Assembly (NCBI GenBank): GCA_027451905.1
Contig: DAIDHV010000003.1
Location: 408,192 to 472,191, forward strand
From: Armatimonadota bacterium
GTDB lineage: Bacteria > Armatimonadota > Fimbriimonadia > Fimbriimonadales > Fimbriimonadaceae
Direction of reading: 5' to 3'
Length of the DNA: 64,000 nt
Part shown: piece after piece, positions 44,399 to 53,930 of the stretch
Numbering within the stretch: position 1 is the first letter of the stretch
How the letters are laid out: the number at the start of each line of letters is the position of its first letter
Notes under the pieces: model-generated
Seen by the model: the letters and a program-made list of their open reading frames with translations, nothing else
Told to the model about the DNA's origin: nothing
Databases searched by the model: none
Position numbers and translations under genes: made by a program

Positions 44399-46011
44399 TC
44401 CCCGCTTGACCTAGAAAACTTGACTTCTGCCACCGTCCAACCTAAAACATTGGTGAGCTGAAACTTTCCGCCCAGTGCGCGGGCCAAGTTCTCGACAATT
44501 TGTAGCCCCAAATGCGCGGCAGTGGCGATATCGAATTTAGGGGGAAGTTCATCGCCGTTATTTGAGACCCACAGGGAAACATCGCCTTCTCGTTCTTCAA
44601 CATTAATGTGGATGTCACCCTCTTTACAAACTTCAAAGCCATGCTCAACTGCATTGAGAACAAGTTCATTAACCACCAATGCAACTTGAGTGGCCTGGGT
44701 CATATTTAAGGTGACATCATCACCACGAACGTCAAACCGAATCTTCTTATCAGGATCAATCAAAGAGGCAACTTGGTGCTGAACAAGGGTTTCGGCGATC
44801 GACCGAATCCCAACATGATCAAGATCTTCTCTGCTAAGCAGATCATGGACGGAAGCAATGGCAAGAATTCTCGCAAGGGTGTCATTAAGTGCCTCTTCAA
44901 GGGACTTGTATTCACCGTGGCGAAGTTGAAGGCGCATCAGGCTCGCCACTTGCTGAAGATTATTTTTAACACGGTGATGCATTTCTTGCATCAAAGTGTC
45001 TCGAACTTGGAGCTTAGCATGTTCTATCGCAAGGGCAGCTTGGTTAGCAAGCGTCTCAAGTGCGGTAATTTCCTCATCGGTAAACTCGCGGATTTCACTT
45101 GTGTAGCAACTTAAAACGCCAACTGCTCTATCCTGAATCATGAGTGGCACACAGATCATGGACCTCAGGCCTTGTTCGGCAGCCAGATCATGGCCTATAT
45201 ATTCATCTTCGGTCTGGACATCTTTAACAATGATCGTTCGATTTTCGTCGATAGCTTTGCCTGCAAAAGACTCTCCCAATTTGATCGCTCTCTTTTTTTG
45301 GTAGGCCTTTGCGGGAGACTGAGTGGCCCTCAAAACCAATTCGCCTCTTGATTCATCAAGAAGGCGGACCGTACAAACCGTGTAGTGAAACTGCTGGGCA
45401 GTGAGATTAACCAGCAGCTGTAAGATTTCTTCTAGATAGGGGCTTGAAGAGAGAGTCCTTGCCACTTCACTGAGAGCTCCAAGCCGATTGATTTGGGCAC
45501 CGGCGGAATAGGCATGAGAAAAGGCCCTGATTCCAGTCGTGAGAACGGAGGCAAGTCCTTCTAATTTCAATTTTGCAGAGGCAGGAAAGGCTCTGGATTC
45601 TGCCCATTTGAGGGCAATAACCCCTAAGCTTGCTTCATTTGCCTCTCGCAAAGGAAGAATTGCCACCGCTTGGAAGATGCCTTCTTGAACGCCTGGAAAC
45701 CGAGCATACATGGGATGCTTTTCTGCGTCCACTCCCTTGAAGAATGGGTGCCCAGTCTGAAGGACATGGCTTGAAATCCCTTTTCCCTTGCCTAAACGAA
45801 ACCGATAGTTCATTTCGGGAGTTGCATTGCTGGCCCGTAAAATAAGGGCATCAAAGGGGTCTCGAAAGAAAATATCACACGCCGAGGCCCCCGTTGCGTC
45901 GGCAACCTGAACAACGAGTTCGGATAGTAACTCATCTTCACTTGAGCAAGATTTCATCCACTCAAGAAAGTTACGAGCGATGTTTGCAGGGTCAACTTTT
46001 GGAAGGCTCAT
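44395..46011 (-). CDS. GAF-domain sensor histidine kinase (HisKA_2 type)
   Basis: 538 residues, no membrane segment. Two GAF-like domains: roughly residues 25-165 and 190-335 (VCTVRLLDESRGELVLRAT; RSMICVPLMIQDRAVGVLSCY). The kinase core has MHHRVKNNLQQVASLM, with the phosphoacceptor His, of the HisKA_2/HWE type, and a HATPase domain with LVVNELVLNAVEHGF. Cognate regulator is not adjacent; the CheY-like gene at 48153 is a candidate. Overlaps the M16 gene upstream by 4 nt and the nuclease downstream. Confidence 0.88.
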   Translation of the reverse strand: MSLPKVDPANIARNFLEWMKSCSSEDELLSELVVQVADATGASACDIFFRDPFDALILRASNATPEMNYRFRLGKGKGISSHVLQTGHPFFKGVDAEKHPMYARFPGVQEGIFQAVAILPLREANEASLGVIALKWAESRAFPASAKLKLEGLASVLTTGIRAFSHAYSAGAQINRLGALSEVARTLSSSPYLEEILQLLVNLTAQQFHYTVCTVRLLDESRGELVLRATQSPAKAYQKKRAIKLGESFAGKAIDENRTIIVKDVQTEDEYIGHDLAAEQGLRSMICVPLMIQDRAVGVLSCYTSEIREFTDEEITALETLANQAALAIEHAKLQVRDTLMQEMHHRVKNNLQQVASLMRLQLRHGEYKSLEEALNDTLARILAIASVHDLLSREDLDHVGIRSIAETLVQHQVASLIDPDKKIRFDVRGDDVTLNMTQATQVALVVNELVLNAVEHGFEVCKEGDIHINVEEREGDVSLWVSNNGDELPPKFDIATAAHLGLQIVENLARALGGKFQLTNVLGWTVAEVKFSRSSGE

Positions 46012-47258
46012 ACGGAGGGCTTTGACTTGGAATCTGGCGGCCCTATTGTAGTGATGGAGAGATCAGAACCTGAGAACATCTCTTGGGCAAGGCTGTGAAT
46101 ATCATTGAGGGCTACTTTTTCTATGGATTGAAGGATCTCGGTGATTTCAACTTGGCGATGGAACGTCAGTTCATTTTTGACCATCCGATTCATCCTAGGG
46201 CTGAGTCCTTCTAATCGGATGGTAATACTTCCGGAAAGGTTCTTTTTGAGTCGTGCCAATTCCTCTTCTTGGAATCCGTCTTTGGCAATTTTGCCAAGTT
46301 CCAGTTGAACAAGATCGAGCACCTGGGGCCAGTTGGTAGGGCTTGTGCCGCCGTACACGGTAAAAGTGCCTCCTGATTCATAAGAAAGGCCGTATGATCC
46401 GATTGAATAAACCAAGCCGCGTTTTTCGCGGACTTCCTGGAAAAGACGGGAACTCATATTTCCGCCAAGACCAAGGTCCAAGAGGGCTAAAACATATCTG
46501 CGATCGTCACTGGCTCTGATACCGCTTGTACCGATGCAAAAGTGGATGGCTTCCGTCTCTCGCTCGAGATGAACGCGTTCAATGGTGGCGTTTGGCGCGC
46601 TTAAGGCCGTATCCGCTTCGCCTGCAGGTAATCCCCCAAGATACTTCTGAGCAAGTTCCACAACTTGCTGGTGCTGACAGGCTCCTGCCACCGCCAAGAT
46701 CAGCCGATTTCCGCGGTATCTCCTGCCAATGTAGCCTAGAAAGTCATCTCGATTGATTTGGCTGACGGAATCCGAGGTTCCAATAACCGGCTTGCCTAGG
46801 GGATGCCCGTGCCACCTTTTTTCCAGATGCAATTCATGGACATAAGAAGAGGGCTCATCTATTGACCGGATGATCTCCTCTAAAATAACGCCTCGTTCTA
46901 AATCAATATCGGCTGGATCGTATCGGGAATTTGTTAGCATGTCCGACAGCACCTCAATTCCATGGGGGACATCATCAGAGAGCAATCGGCAGTAGTAGCA
47001 AGTTAATTCCTTATCGGTAAATGCATTCAGGTCTCCTCCTCTGCCTTCGATAGCTTCCGCGATTTCTCGGCTGGATCGGTTGGAGGTTCCTTTGAACATC
47101 ATGTGCTCAATAAAGTGGCTGATTCCTGCTTCGTGGTCTAGCTCGTCAATGCTGCCTGTTGCGCACCACAAGCCGATTGCAGCCGACTGAAAGGCATCGC
47201 TAGATTCGGTGAGGACCCGCACTCCGTTGGCAAGGACTGATTTCTGAAAAGTTTGCAT
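46008..47258 (-). CDS. M16 zinc peptidase (processing peptidase/YmxG-like)
   Basis: 416 residues with GISHFIEHMMFKGT (HxxEH zinc motif) and, ~70 residues on, LERGVILEEIIRSID, the canonical third-ligand helix. Length and the FKGTSNRSSREIAEAIEGRGGDLNAFTDKE segment match the mitochondrial-processing-peptidase-like bacterial enzymes. Overlaps the kinase gene by 4 nt; a 2-nt gap separates it from the FAH gene. Confidence 0.92.
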   Translation of the reverse strand: MQTFQKSVLANGVRVLTESSDAFQSAAIGLWCATGSIDELDHEAGISHFIEHMMFKGTSNRSSREIAEAIEGRGGDLNAFTDKELTCYYCRLLSDDVPHGIEVLSDMLTNSRYDPADIDLERGVILEEIIRSIDEPSSYVHELHLEKRWHGHPLGKPVIGTSDSVSQINRDDFLGYIGRRYRGNRLILAVAGACQHQQVVELAQKYLGGLPAGEADTALSAPNATIERVHLERETEAIHFCIGTSGIRASDDRRYVLALLDLGLGGNMSSRLFQEVREKRGLVYSIGSYGLSYESGGTFTVYGGTSPTNWPQVLDLVQLELGKIAKDGFQEEELARLKKNLSGSITIRLEGLSPRMNRMVKNELTFHRQVEITEILQSIEKVALNDIHSLAQEMFSGSDLSITTIGPPDSKSKPSV

Positions 47259-47260
47259 GG

Positions 47261-48046
47261 TTATTCGGCTTCTTCTGATTGGAGCTTCACGATGAGGGAA
47301 CCAAGCTGATCCGCATTCACTGCGATCATGTCTCCCGGTCCTAGCAAAGCGGCTTCCTCGGGGTGCAATGGGCCAATTGCAATCATGTCTCCCGACTGAA
47401 TCGAGCTGGATTCTGATGCCACAGAGATCGCCTGGGCCATGGAAATTGGCAAGGTGGCAGTGGTGCCTCGCGCTGTTTCCACCCCGTTGATTTTTGTGAT
47501 AAAGGGAATGGAGTATCGAAACCCATTCTCATCATTGACGATATAGTCTTCAAGCTCGTCGGGAGTGGTAATTGCGGGTCCGAAAGTGCAACCAAAGTCA
47601 AAAGCGCGAGCCGAGTAGCTTCTTCTTTCTACGTTTTTGGCAATAACCGTCAGCAGCAAGGAGTAGCCAATTATGACCGCATCGGCTTCATCCACTTCAA
47701 TGTGGCTCCCTTGATTGCAGATTGCGGCTAACGATACACGATAGCCAATCTGAGTTGCGTAGTCTGGCAGTTTGATGATTGCGTTGGGCCCGTGAAGAGC
47801 ATATGGATTGGAATACGAAAAAGGCACCGAATCAGGATCTTCAATGACTTGGCTGCCAGTCATATGGGTAGAAACGTCAAATAATCTTACGGTTGGCGGC
47901 TGAACGGGCGGCAGAAGCTTCACTTGGTCTGGTTCGTGAATGGCAATTGGATTTTCGCCGTCGGTTTCATAGATTCTGCCCGAATGGATAAATCCGGCTT
48001 TCGACCCGTGTCCAACATCCAATTGTTGGAATCTTACTAATTTCAC
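47261..48046 (-). CDS. Fumarylacetoacetate hydrolase-family protein
   Basis: 261 residues, FAH fold: a ~70-residue N-terminal part and a C-terminal domain with HIEVDEADAVIIGYSLLLTVIAKNVERR, GCTFGPAITTPDEL and LLGPGDMIAV. Metal-site residues are of the FAHD type, but the family hallmark DxTxRDxQ is altered, so the reaction (acylpyruvate hydrolase, decarboxylase or other) is unclear. It lies 2 nt from the M16 gene, and the phenylalanine hydroxylase is 1 kb away, which is suggestive of aromatic degradation but not proof. Confidence 0.7.
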   Translation of the reverse strand: MKLVRFQQLDVGHGSKAGFIHSGRIYETDGENPIAIHEPDQVKLLPPVQPPTVRLFDVSTHMTGSQVIEDPDSVPFSYSNPYALHGPNAIIKLPDYATQIGYRVSLAAICNQGSHIEVDEADAVIIGYSLLLTVIAKNVERRSYSARAFDFGCTFGPAITTPDELEDYIVNDENGFRYSIPFITKINGVETARGTTATLPISMAQAISVASESSSIQSGDMIAIGPLHPEEAALLGPGDMIAVNADQLGSLIVKLQSEEAE

Positions 48047-48152
48047 TATGAAAAAGCGTACCAGCGCCGCAACTTTATCTTGAAGTGGCGGGTATCATCA
48101 TTTGACAGACAAGCAAGTTTCTGGTAGCATCTCTGAACTTGCGGAGAAATTG

Positions 48153-48560
48153 ATGCCCACAAAAGTTTTAGTATGTGACGACGAACGCCATATTGTGCGA
48201 CTTATCCAGGTCAATCTGGAGAAACAGGGGTACCAAGTCGTAACCGCCTATGATGGCAAGGAAGGATTGGAAAAGATCAAGTCTGAAAAGCCAAATTTGG
48301 TTGTTTTAGACGTGATGATGCCCTACATGGATGGATTTGAAGTTCTCAAAAATATCCGTCGAGAACCTTCAACAGAGAGCCTGCCGGTGATCATGTTAAC
48401 TGCAAAGGCTCAAGATAAAGACGTGTTTGAAGGCTATCACTACGGTGCTGATATGTATCTGACTAAACCCTTTAACCCGATGGAATTGGTAAGCTTTGTT
48501 AAGAGAATCACCGAAAACTCTAGTGGGGATGATAGCGGACCGAAGCGATACGACCTCTAG
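48153..48560 (+). CDS. CheY-like response regulator (receiver domain only)
   Basis: The frame opens at TTG 48102, but ATG 48153 with GGAG 6 nt upstream gives MPTKVLVCDDERHIV, the canonical receiver start. It has DDE, VVLDVMMP (phosphoacceptor Asp), MLTAKA and YLTKPFN. About 135 residues with only a short tail, so no DNA-binding output. It may regulate by protein contact; candidate partner is the HisKA_2 kinase at 44395-46011. Confidence 0.88.
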   Translation: MPTKVLVCDDERHIVRLIQVNLEKQGYQVVTAYDGKEGLEKIKSEKPNLVVLDVMMPYMDGFEVLKNIRREPSTESLPVIMLTAKAQDKDVFEGYHYGADMYLTKPFNPMELVSFVKRITENSSGDDSGPKRYDL

Positions 48561-48590
48561 TTTGGTAATTCTCCACATAGGAGTTATTAC

Positions 48591-49004
48591 TTGTTAATGC
48601 TTGCAGATTTACCGGCAATGCCCACCGGTACGGATATTGGGCTGTTTCCTGCACTCGTTTGCTTCTTTGGAATTATCATCTGGTTTTTGGCGTTCGCGGC
48701 CAGAAGGCAAAGAAAGAAGTTTCGAATCACCCAAGTCTTTGGGTATCTCATTTCCGTGAGTGCCAGTTTGGTCTCTTACCTTCAAAACAAAGAGATGTTG
48801 GACCCTGATGTTTGGTCTGATGGAAACTACTGGAATGCAAGAGCTCGGTTTATTTTGGTCTTTTCGCTGGTCTTTCCGATCGTGCTGATTGGAATTTACT
48901 GGGTGGTGGACCACTTTGAAACCAAGAGACTTGCGGCAGAAGTGGATGATCTTTCGATAGACTACAAATACGGAACGAAAGATCTCGACGACGATGACGA
49001 GTGA
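48591..49004 (+). CDS. Small membrane protein, 137 aa
   Basis: Two transmembrane helices (LFPALVCFFGIIIWFLAFAA and ARFILVFSLVFPIVLIGIYWVV) with a basic loop between and an acidic C-terminal tail. No family recognised. Start TTG 48591 has TAGGAG 6 nt upstream; ATG 48597 is possible. Its 3' end overlaps phhA by 11 nt. Confidence 0.65.
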   Translation: MLMLADLPAMPTGTDIGLFPALVCFFGIIIWFLAFAARRQRKKFRITQVFGYLISVSASLVSYLQNKEMLDPDVWSDGNYWNARARFILVFSLVFPIVLIGIYWVVDHFETKRLAAEVDDLSIDYKYGTKDLDDDDE

Positions 49005-49893
49005 AGGATTAACCACAACCGAGGCTCCCTTTATAGAGCTCGCCCAAAAGCAGCATCAACTCTTTATCAATCAGCCGTATGACCTTTATTCGGTTGAAAA
49101 CCATTTGGCTTGGAAATCTTTATACGCAAGGATGAAGCCAAGGTGGGATGAGTTTGCTAATCCTCATTTCCTCAAGGGAATTGCCAATCTATGCCTTGAC
49201 CCCAACGCTGTGCCCAGCCTTGCCGATGTCAACAGGTTTCTAGAGCCGTTAACTGGCTTTGAGGCGAAAGCGGTGAGTGGTTACGTGCCTGCCTTTATTT
49301 TCTTTGACTGTCTGAGAAATAGGCAATTCCCAACTACGATCACAATCCGCAAAAGCGACAAGCTGGATTACTTGCCAGAACCAGACATTTTTCATGACAT
49401 TGCGGGTCACGTTCCCATGCATACCGATCCTGCTTTTGCCAATACTTTGGTGAAGTTTGGAGACTGCGCTCATACTGCCGCAGAACTCGTGAAGTCAATT
49501 GGCAGCCACAAAGAGCAGCTCAAAGTTCTTGAGAGCATTATTCAAGCCATGGCTAGGTTTTTCTGGTTTACGATTGAGTTTGGGTTAATGGAGTCCCCGG
49601 ACGGCCTAAAGGTGTACGGTAGCGGGCTTTTAAGTTCCTTTGGTGAAATTGAGCACAGTATTCAATCCAAGGATGTGCAACGGTTTCCGGCTCAACTCGA
49701 GTGGCTCATCAACCAAAGTTTTGAGATTGATCACTTTCAGCCCCTCCTTTTTGTGGTGGAGTCGTTTGACCATTTGTTTACGATGGTCGACCAATTGGAA
49801 ACGTGGATGAAGCAGGGAAGGCTCAATAATGTGGCTCCGGGAGAGCCTCAGATTAATGAGCAAGACCTGATGAGCTTTCTTAGCCCTTCATGA
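48994..49893 (+). CDS. phhA: Phenylalanine 4-monooxygenase
   Basis: Converts phenylalanine to tyrosine with tetrahydropterin and O2. 299 residues, with LPEPDIFHDIAGHVPMHTDPAFA giving two His ligands and FFWFTIEFGLM the Glu of the iron facial triad, plus KVYGSGLLSSFGE. Length and the short N-terminus (no ACT-type regulatory domain) match bacterial enzymes. Overlaps the preceding gene by 11 nt. A pterin carbinolamine dehydratase is not seen. Confidence 0.95.
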   Translation: MTSEGLTTTEAPFIELAQKQHQLFINQPYDLYSVENHLAWKSLYARMKPRWDEFANPHFLKGIANLCLDPNAVPSLADVNRFLEPLTGFEAKAVSGYVPAFIFFDCLRNRQFPTTITIRKSDKLDYLPEPDIFHDIAGHVPMHTDPAFANTLVKFGDCAHTAAELVKSIGSHKEQLKVLESIIQAMARFFWFTIEFGLMESPDGLKVYGSGLLSSFGEIEHSIQSKDVQRFPAQLEWLINQSFEIDHFQPLLFVVESFDHLFTMVDQLETWMKQGRLNNVAPGEPQINEQDLMSFLSPS

Positions 49894-49910
49894 AATGCTC
49901 TTGAAATCGG

Positions 49911-49916
49911 TAGAAT
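49911..49916 (+). promoter_or_regulatory. -10-like TAGAAT before the E2 gene
   Basis: TAGAAT ends 6 nt before ATG 49923; no Shine-Dalgarno. Leaderless-like. Confidence 0.4.
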
Positions 49917-49922
49917 TGAACC

Positions 49923-51197
49923 ATGCCCGTTGAGATTTTAATGCCCGAGTTAGGCGAATCCGTTCATGAAGGAACAGTGAGCCGTTGGCTCAAAAAGGTT
50001 GGCGATTTTGTAAAAGAAGACGAACCTGTTGTTGAGATCATGACCGATAAAGTCAACACGGAATTGGGATCTCCCGCTTCAGGGATCTTAACTGAGATCT
50101 TGATCCCAGAAGGTGGTCAGGTTGAGGTGTTTAAGGCAATGGGGCTCATTGATGCCGCCAACGGCGCTGCGGCAGTAAAGACTCCTGAACCGGTTGAATC
50201 TAAGCAGCCGGAGACTATCCAAGAGCCCATTAGCACAAAGGAACAAGCCCCAACTACGCCCAGTGTTCAAGAAAACGGTTCGGATGGACGCAAGTGGTTT
50301 TCGCCGCTTGTGCGGTCCATTGCCCAAAAATCTGGCTTATCCGATGCTGAACTCCTAAATGTGGCAGGAACCGGAACCGGCAATCGAGTGACAAAAGCGG
50401 ATATTGAGGCTTACCTTGCATCAAAATCGAAGGAAGGCAAGCCTGCCCTATCCGCTGCTCTTGCAGAGAAGCCAAAAGCGCAACCTGCCCCATCAGAGGG
50501 CCAAGAGATTGTGCCCCTTGCCGGAATGAGGAAGATGATTGCAGAAGCAATGGTGAGGAGTTCACAGGTTCCTACCGTCACCACTGTTACCCAATGCGAC
50601 GTGACGGCCATGGTGAAATTTAGGGAGACCAATAAAGAATCTTTCCAGCAGCAGTTTGGGGTCAAGCTGACTTTTACTCCATTCTTCATCAAAGCCCTTG
50701 CCGAGAGTCTCGCGGAGTTCCCTTTGATGAACGCATCCCTCAACGCGGAAAGTCAAATTGTCAAGAACAAAGGAATTCATATTGGAGTTGCGGTTGCTCT
50801 TGGTGCCAAGGGAGAAGACGGGCTGATTGTTCCTGTCATCAGAGACTGCCAGAGTAAATCTTTAGTTGACCTAGCGAGGGACCTTGATTCGATTGCAAAG
50901 GCAGCGCGGAGCAATAGCCTCAAGCCGGCCGATGTTCAGGGCGGAACCTTTACGCTCACAAATCCAGGAACATATGGAGCCTTGTTTGGCACGCCGATGA
51001 TTAACGCTCCTCAGGCGGGCATTTTAGGAACCTATAGCATTGCCAAAACTCCGGTGATCGTTGATGATATGATCGCCATTCGATCCATCATGCACTTGGT
51101 ACTTACTTATGATCACCGCATCATAGATGGTCTTTTAGCAGGCAAGTTTCTTGCCTCTTTGCGGGATAGGTTGCAATCTTTTGACTTCTTCAAGTAA
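49923..51197 (+). CDS. 2-oxoacid dehydrogenase E2 (dihydrolipoamide acyltransferase)
   Basis: 424 residues: lipoyl domain 1-76 with the lipoyl-Lys in EIMTDKVNTE; a Pro/Gln/Glu-rich linker; the E1/E3-binding domain ~118-155 (SPLVRSIAQKSGLSDAELLNVAGTG); and the catalytic domain to the end with LTYDHRIIDGLLAGKF. MTDKV(N/A) favours pyruvate or branched-chain rather than 2-oxoglutarate complexes. The E1 genes are at 57438 and 58454; a lipoamide dehydrogenase is not in the window. Confidence 0.92.
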   Translation: MPVEILMPELGESVHEGTVSRWLKKVGDFVKEDEPVVEIMTDKVNTELGSPASGILTEILIPEGGQVEVFKAMGLIDAANGAAAVKTPEPVESKQPETIQEPISTKEQAPTTPSVQENGSDGRKWFSPLVRSIAQKSGLSDAELLNVAGTGTGNRVTKADIEAYLASKSKEGKPALSAALAEKPKAQPAPSEGQEIVPLAGMRKMIAEAMVRSSQVPTVTTVTQCDVTAMVKFRETNKESFQQQFGVKLTFTPFFIKALAESLAEFPLMNASLNAESQIVKNKGIHIGVAVALGAKGEDGLIVPVIRDCQSKSLVDLARDLDSIAKAARSNSLKPADVQGGTFTLTNPGTYGALFGTPMINAPQAGILGTYSIAKTPVIVDDMIAIRSIMHLVLTYDHRIIDGLLAGKFLASLRDRLQSFDFFK

Positions 51198-51203
51198 TTG
51201 AGC

Positions 51204-52070
51204 TTAGGCCAAAGAAGCGGCTAAATCTCTTGAAAGGTGGGTTTGCTCGCCAAGCCACTTGCCCTCAAATACGGATACAGCGGGGCCGGTCATAAATACG
51301 TTCAGATCGGAGGTGACTTCCAGGTTTAAGTCTCCGCCAGGAAGATGAATTAAAACCTCTTGTCCTAGTTTGTGATTAAGGGAGCCGGCAACTGCAACTG
51401 AACAAGCACCGGTACCGCATGCCAACGTGATACCTGCCCCTCTTTCCCAGGTTCTTTGGATGCACTCTTTTGAGGAAATTACTTGAACAAAATGAACGTT
51501 GGTCCGATTACGAAATAGCGGTGAGTTCTCAATCTTGGGTCCCCATTTTTCAAGGGGGACTTGGGACGCATCGTCCACAAAAATGACCAAATGAGGATTA
51601 CCCATCGAGACGGCAGTTCCAAGAAGACCTTCGAAGCCAATGGGTTGATTAATAAAACGCTCGCCGCCAACTTTGTCCATGCCAATTTCGGAAGGATGAA
51701 GCCGCGCTTGGCCCATGTCGACTTTGACTTCATTGTTCTTCTTGATTTCGAGGTGCAATAGCCCCGCTCCGGTGGAAACATCCAACGAACCCTTGTCGCC
51801 TAGATAGCCATGATCGGCAGCTAGCACAGCAAGGCATCGAATGCCATTGCCGCACATTTCCGACTCGCTTCCATCGGGGTTGAACATCGTCATTTTAAAC
51901 CGATCAACCCCATCCTTGTCTAGCAAGATTAACCCATCTGCGCCAACCCCAAACTTTCGGCTGCAAGTTTGCTTTGCAAGCTGGCTCCAGTCTTCATTCA
52001 AGGGTGTCTGAATCAGATCGATCATCACGAAGTCGTTGCCAATTCCGTGCATTTTGGTAAAAGGAATCAT
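51204..52070 (-). CDS. dapF: Diaminopimelate epimerase
   Basis: Interconverts LL- and meso-diaminopimelate, for lysine and peptidoglycan. 288 residues, two-domain fold with both catalytic cysteines: SEMCGNGIRC and ITLACGTGACSVA. Family length, and FTKMHGIGNDFVMID at the start. Last gene of apt-miaA-hfq-dapF; 74 nt separate it from hfq. Confidence 0.97.
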   Translation of the reverse strand: MIPFTKMHGIGNDFVMIDLIQTPLNEDWSQLAKQTCSRKFGVGADGLILLDKDGVDRFKMTMFNPDGSESEMCGNGIRCLAVLAADHGYLGDKGSLDVSTGAGLLHLEIKKNNEVKVDMGQARLHPSEIGMDKVGGERFINQPIGFEGLLGTAVSMGNPHLVIFVDDASQVPLEKWGPKIENSPLFRNRTNVHFVQVISSKECIQRTWERGAGITLACGTGACSVAVAGSLNHKLGQEVLIHLPGGDLNLEVTSDLNVFMTGPAVSVFEGKWLGEQTHLSRDLAASLA

Positions 52071-52144
52071 GTGCGCTGCCTAGTCTTACGAAATCTTTCG
52101 CCTTGCTGTCACCTTGCGTACAAGTTGACCACTTAAGTTACGGG

Positions 52145-52402
52145 TTATGACTCGCTGGACCCGTCGCTTTCGCCGTCTGGCTTGTAGGTTCCGATCGGCT
52201 TAGCAGGAACAATGCTAGCGACCGCATGCTTGTAGACGAGCTGCGTCGGCTTACCTGGATGATCCAGCAAAATTGTAAACGCATCAAAACCGCGCACGCT
52301 TCCCTTAAGCTGCACGCTGTTCGTTAGGTATATAGTTACTCCGATGCCCTCTTTTCGGACTTGATTCAAGAACATGTCTTGAAGATTGATTGCTCTAGCC
52401 AT
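52145..52402 (-). CDS. hfq: RNA chaperone Hfq
   Basis: 85 residues, Sm fold: Sm1 ([34 protein letters not shown]) and Sm2 ([11 protein letters not shown]), and an acidic C-terminal tail. It pairs sRNAs and mRNAs as a hexamer. It follows miaA (overlap of one base) as in many bacteria. Confidence 0.96.
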   Translation of the reverse strand: MARAINLQDMFLNQVRKEGIGVTIYLTNSVQLKGSVRGFDAFTILLDHPGKPTQLVYKHAVASIVPAKPIGTYKPDGESDGSSES

Positions 52403-53337
52403 TAATTTTGATCCTCATTTGCAAACAAAATAGTATTCACCTGCTGCACCAAGTTTAGATTATTACCCGGAAGCAACTCAATTAAATTAGGTTCCTTTCT
52501 TAGCCACGTTCTCTGCCGCTTAGCGTACTTCACGATCTCCCTCGAGGTACGGGTACGAACTTCATCTAGATCAATGACACCATTTAAGTATTGTTCGATC
52601 CAGCGATAACCGTGTGCTTGGAATCCGGGTAACGAAGATGTGTACCCGTTCTGAAGAAGAATTTTCACTTCATCAATCCAGCCATTTGCAAGCATGTCGT
52701 CAATTCTGTCAACAATTCGACGGGATGTGATGTCCTTATCAGGATTGATCCAAAATTTATGCTTTCGAAAGGGTGGCATGGAAGGATAAACAATGGACGC
52801 ATTTGAATATGTTTTCTCAATGGCTCTTATAATCCTCCTTGGGTTTTTTTGGTCAACTCTCACAAAGGATGCCTCGTCTCGATCCTTTAGAATTTCTAAG
52901 AGTTTCTCAAGACCCATTTCATTATAAATCTTTGTAAGAAATTCGCGTAATTCTGGTTCTGGAGCGCTATGAATTTCATGGTATCCTTCAAAAAGGGCCC
53001 TTATATTGATGCCTGATCCTCCCGTGACAACCGCGTGGCGGCCCTGTTGAAACAACGATTGCAAAAGCTTGACGGCAATGCCTAGAAACTCACCAAGGCC
53101 GAACTGCTCGTCCGGATCCTTGATGTCCATAATCGCATATTCGCTTTTTCGAGGTGACTTTGCCGTGCCGATATCCATGCCTCGATACACTTGGAAGGAA
53201 TCTGCATTGATCAACTGGGCTTGCCATTGATCGGCCACCGCCTCTGCCAAATCGGTTTTCCCGGAGGCAGTCGTTCCCATAACCGCAATGAGAAAAGGTC
53301 GCTTATAGTCTAGATCAGAAGGCGATGAGAGAGTCAA
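52402..53337 (-). CDS. miaA: tRNA dimethylallyltransferase MiaA
   Basis: Adds the isopentenyl group at A37. 311 residues, P-loop [28 protein letters not shown], and [17 protein letters not shown] start at 53337, inside the apt 3' end (23-nt overlap). miaA-hfq adjacency is conserved in many bacteria. Confidence 0.95.
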   Translation of the reverse strand: MTLSSPSDLDYKRPFLIAVMGTTASGKTDLAEAVADQWQAQLINADSFQVYRGMDIGTAKSPRKSEYAIMDIKDPDEQFGLGEFLGIAVKLLQSLFQQGRHAVVTGGSGINIRALFEGYHEIHSAPEPELREFLTKIYNEMGLEKLLEILKDRDEASFVRVDQKNPRRIIRAIEKTYSNASIVYPSMPPFRKHKFWINPDKDITSRRIVDRIDDMLANGWIDEVKILLQNGYTSSLPGFQAHGYRWIEQYLNGVIDLDEVRTRTSREIVKYAKRQRTWLRKEPNLIELLPGNNLNLVQQVNTILFANEDQN

Positions 53338-53845
53338 TCGAAATGCCTTTGAGGTTGTTGCGACCTCCTAAAAAGGAAAGCTCGATGAGGCATCCAAACC
53401 CAACCACATGTCCGCCGAGGCCCTCAACTAATTGAATGGAAGCAGAGGCTGTGCCGCCGGTGGCAAGTAAATCGTCAACAATATAGGCTTTTTGCCCTGG
53501 CAGAATTGCGTCACGGTGCATTTCTACCGTGTTTGACCCATATTCAAGATCGTAGTTGATGCTGATCCGGTCATAAGGTAATTTGCCCTGTTTTCTGGTC
53601 ACCACAAAGGGAAGACCTAATTCGTAAGCAATGGGCGTTCCAAAAATGAAGCCTCTGCTTTCGATTCCGACGAGAACGTCGGCACCACTTTTGCGGACAT
53701 TGACCATCATGGCTTCCACCGCTTCTCGGAAAGCAGCTGGATGCTGCAGTACCGGAGTGATGTCCTTAAAAATAATCCCTGGTTGTGGAAAATCTGGAAT
53801 GTCTCTTATCAAAGACTCGGCAAGGTAGGCACCCATGAGGCTCAA
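53315..53845 (-). CDS. apt: Adenine phosphoribosyltransferase
   Basis: Salvages adenine to AMP with PRPP. 176 residues, PRPP motif VDDLLATGGTASA, GIIFKDITPVL and RKQGKLPYD. Overlaps miaA by 23 nt. Confidence 0.95.
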   Translation of the reverse strand: MSLMGAYLAESLIRDIPDFPQPGIIFKDITPVLQHPAAFREAVEAMMVNVRKSGADVLVGIESRGFIFGTPIAYELGLPFVVTRKQGKLPYDRISINYDLEYGSNTVEMHRDAILPGQKAYIVDDLLATGGTASASIQLVEGLGGHVVGFGCLIELSFLGGRNNLKGISIDSLIAF

Positions 53846-53918
53846 AGAATACCGCTTACCGCACTAAAAGTACGAGGGCTTAGCCATGGCTTGGCAAATC
53901 AGTTCATTTTGAATCGGT

Positions 53919-53924
53919 TACACT
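53919..53924 (+). promoter_or_regulatory. -10-like TACACT before the M20 peptidase gene
   Basis: TACACT ends 6 nt before GTG 53931. No Shine-Dalgarno. Leaderless-like. Confidence 0.45.
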
Positions 53925-53930
53925 CCAATC

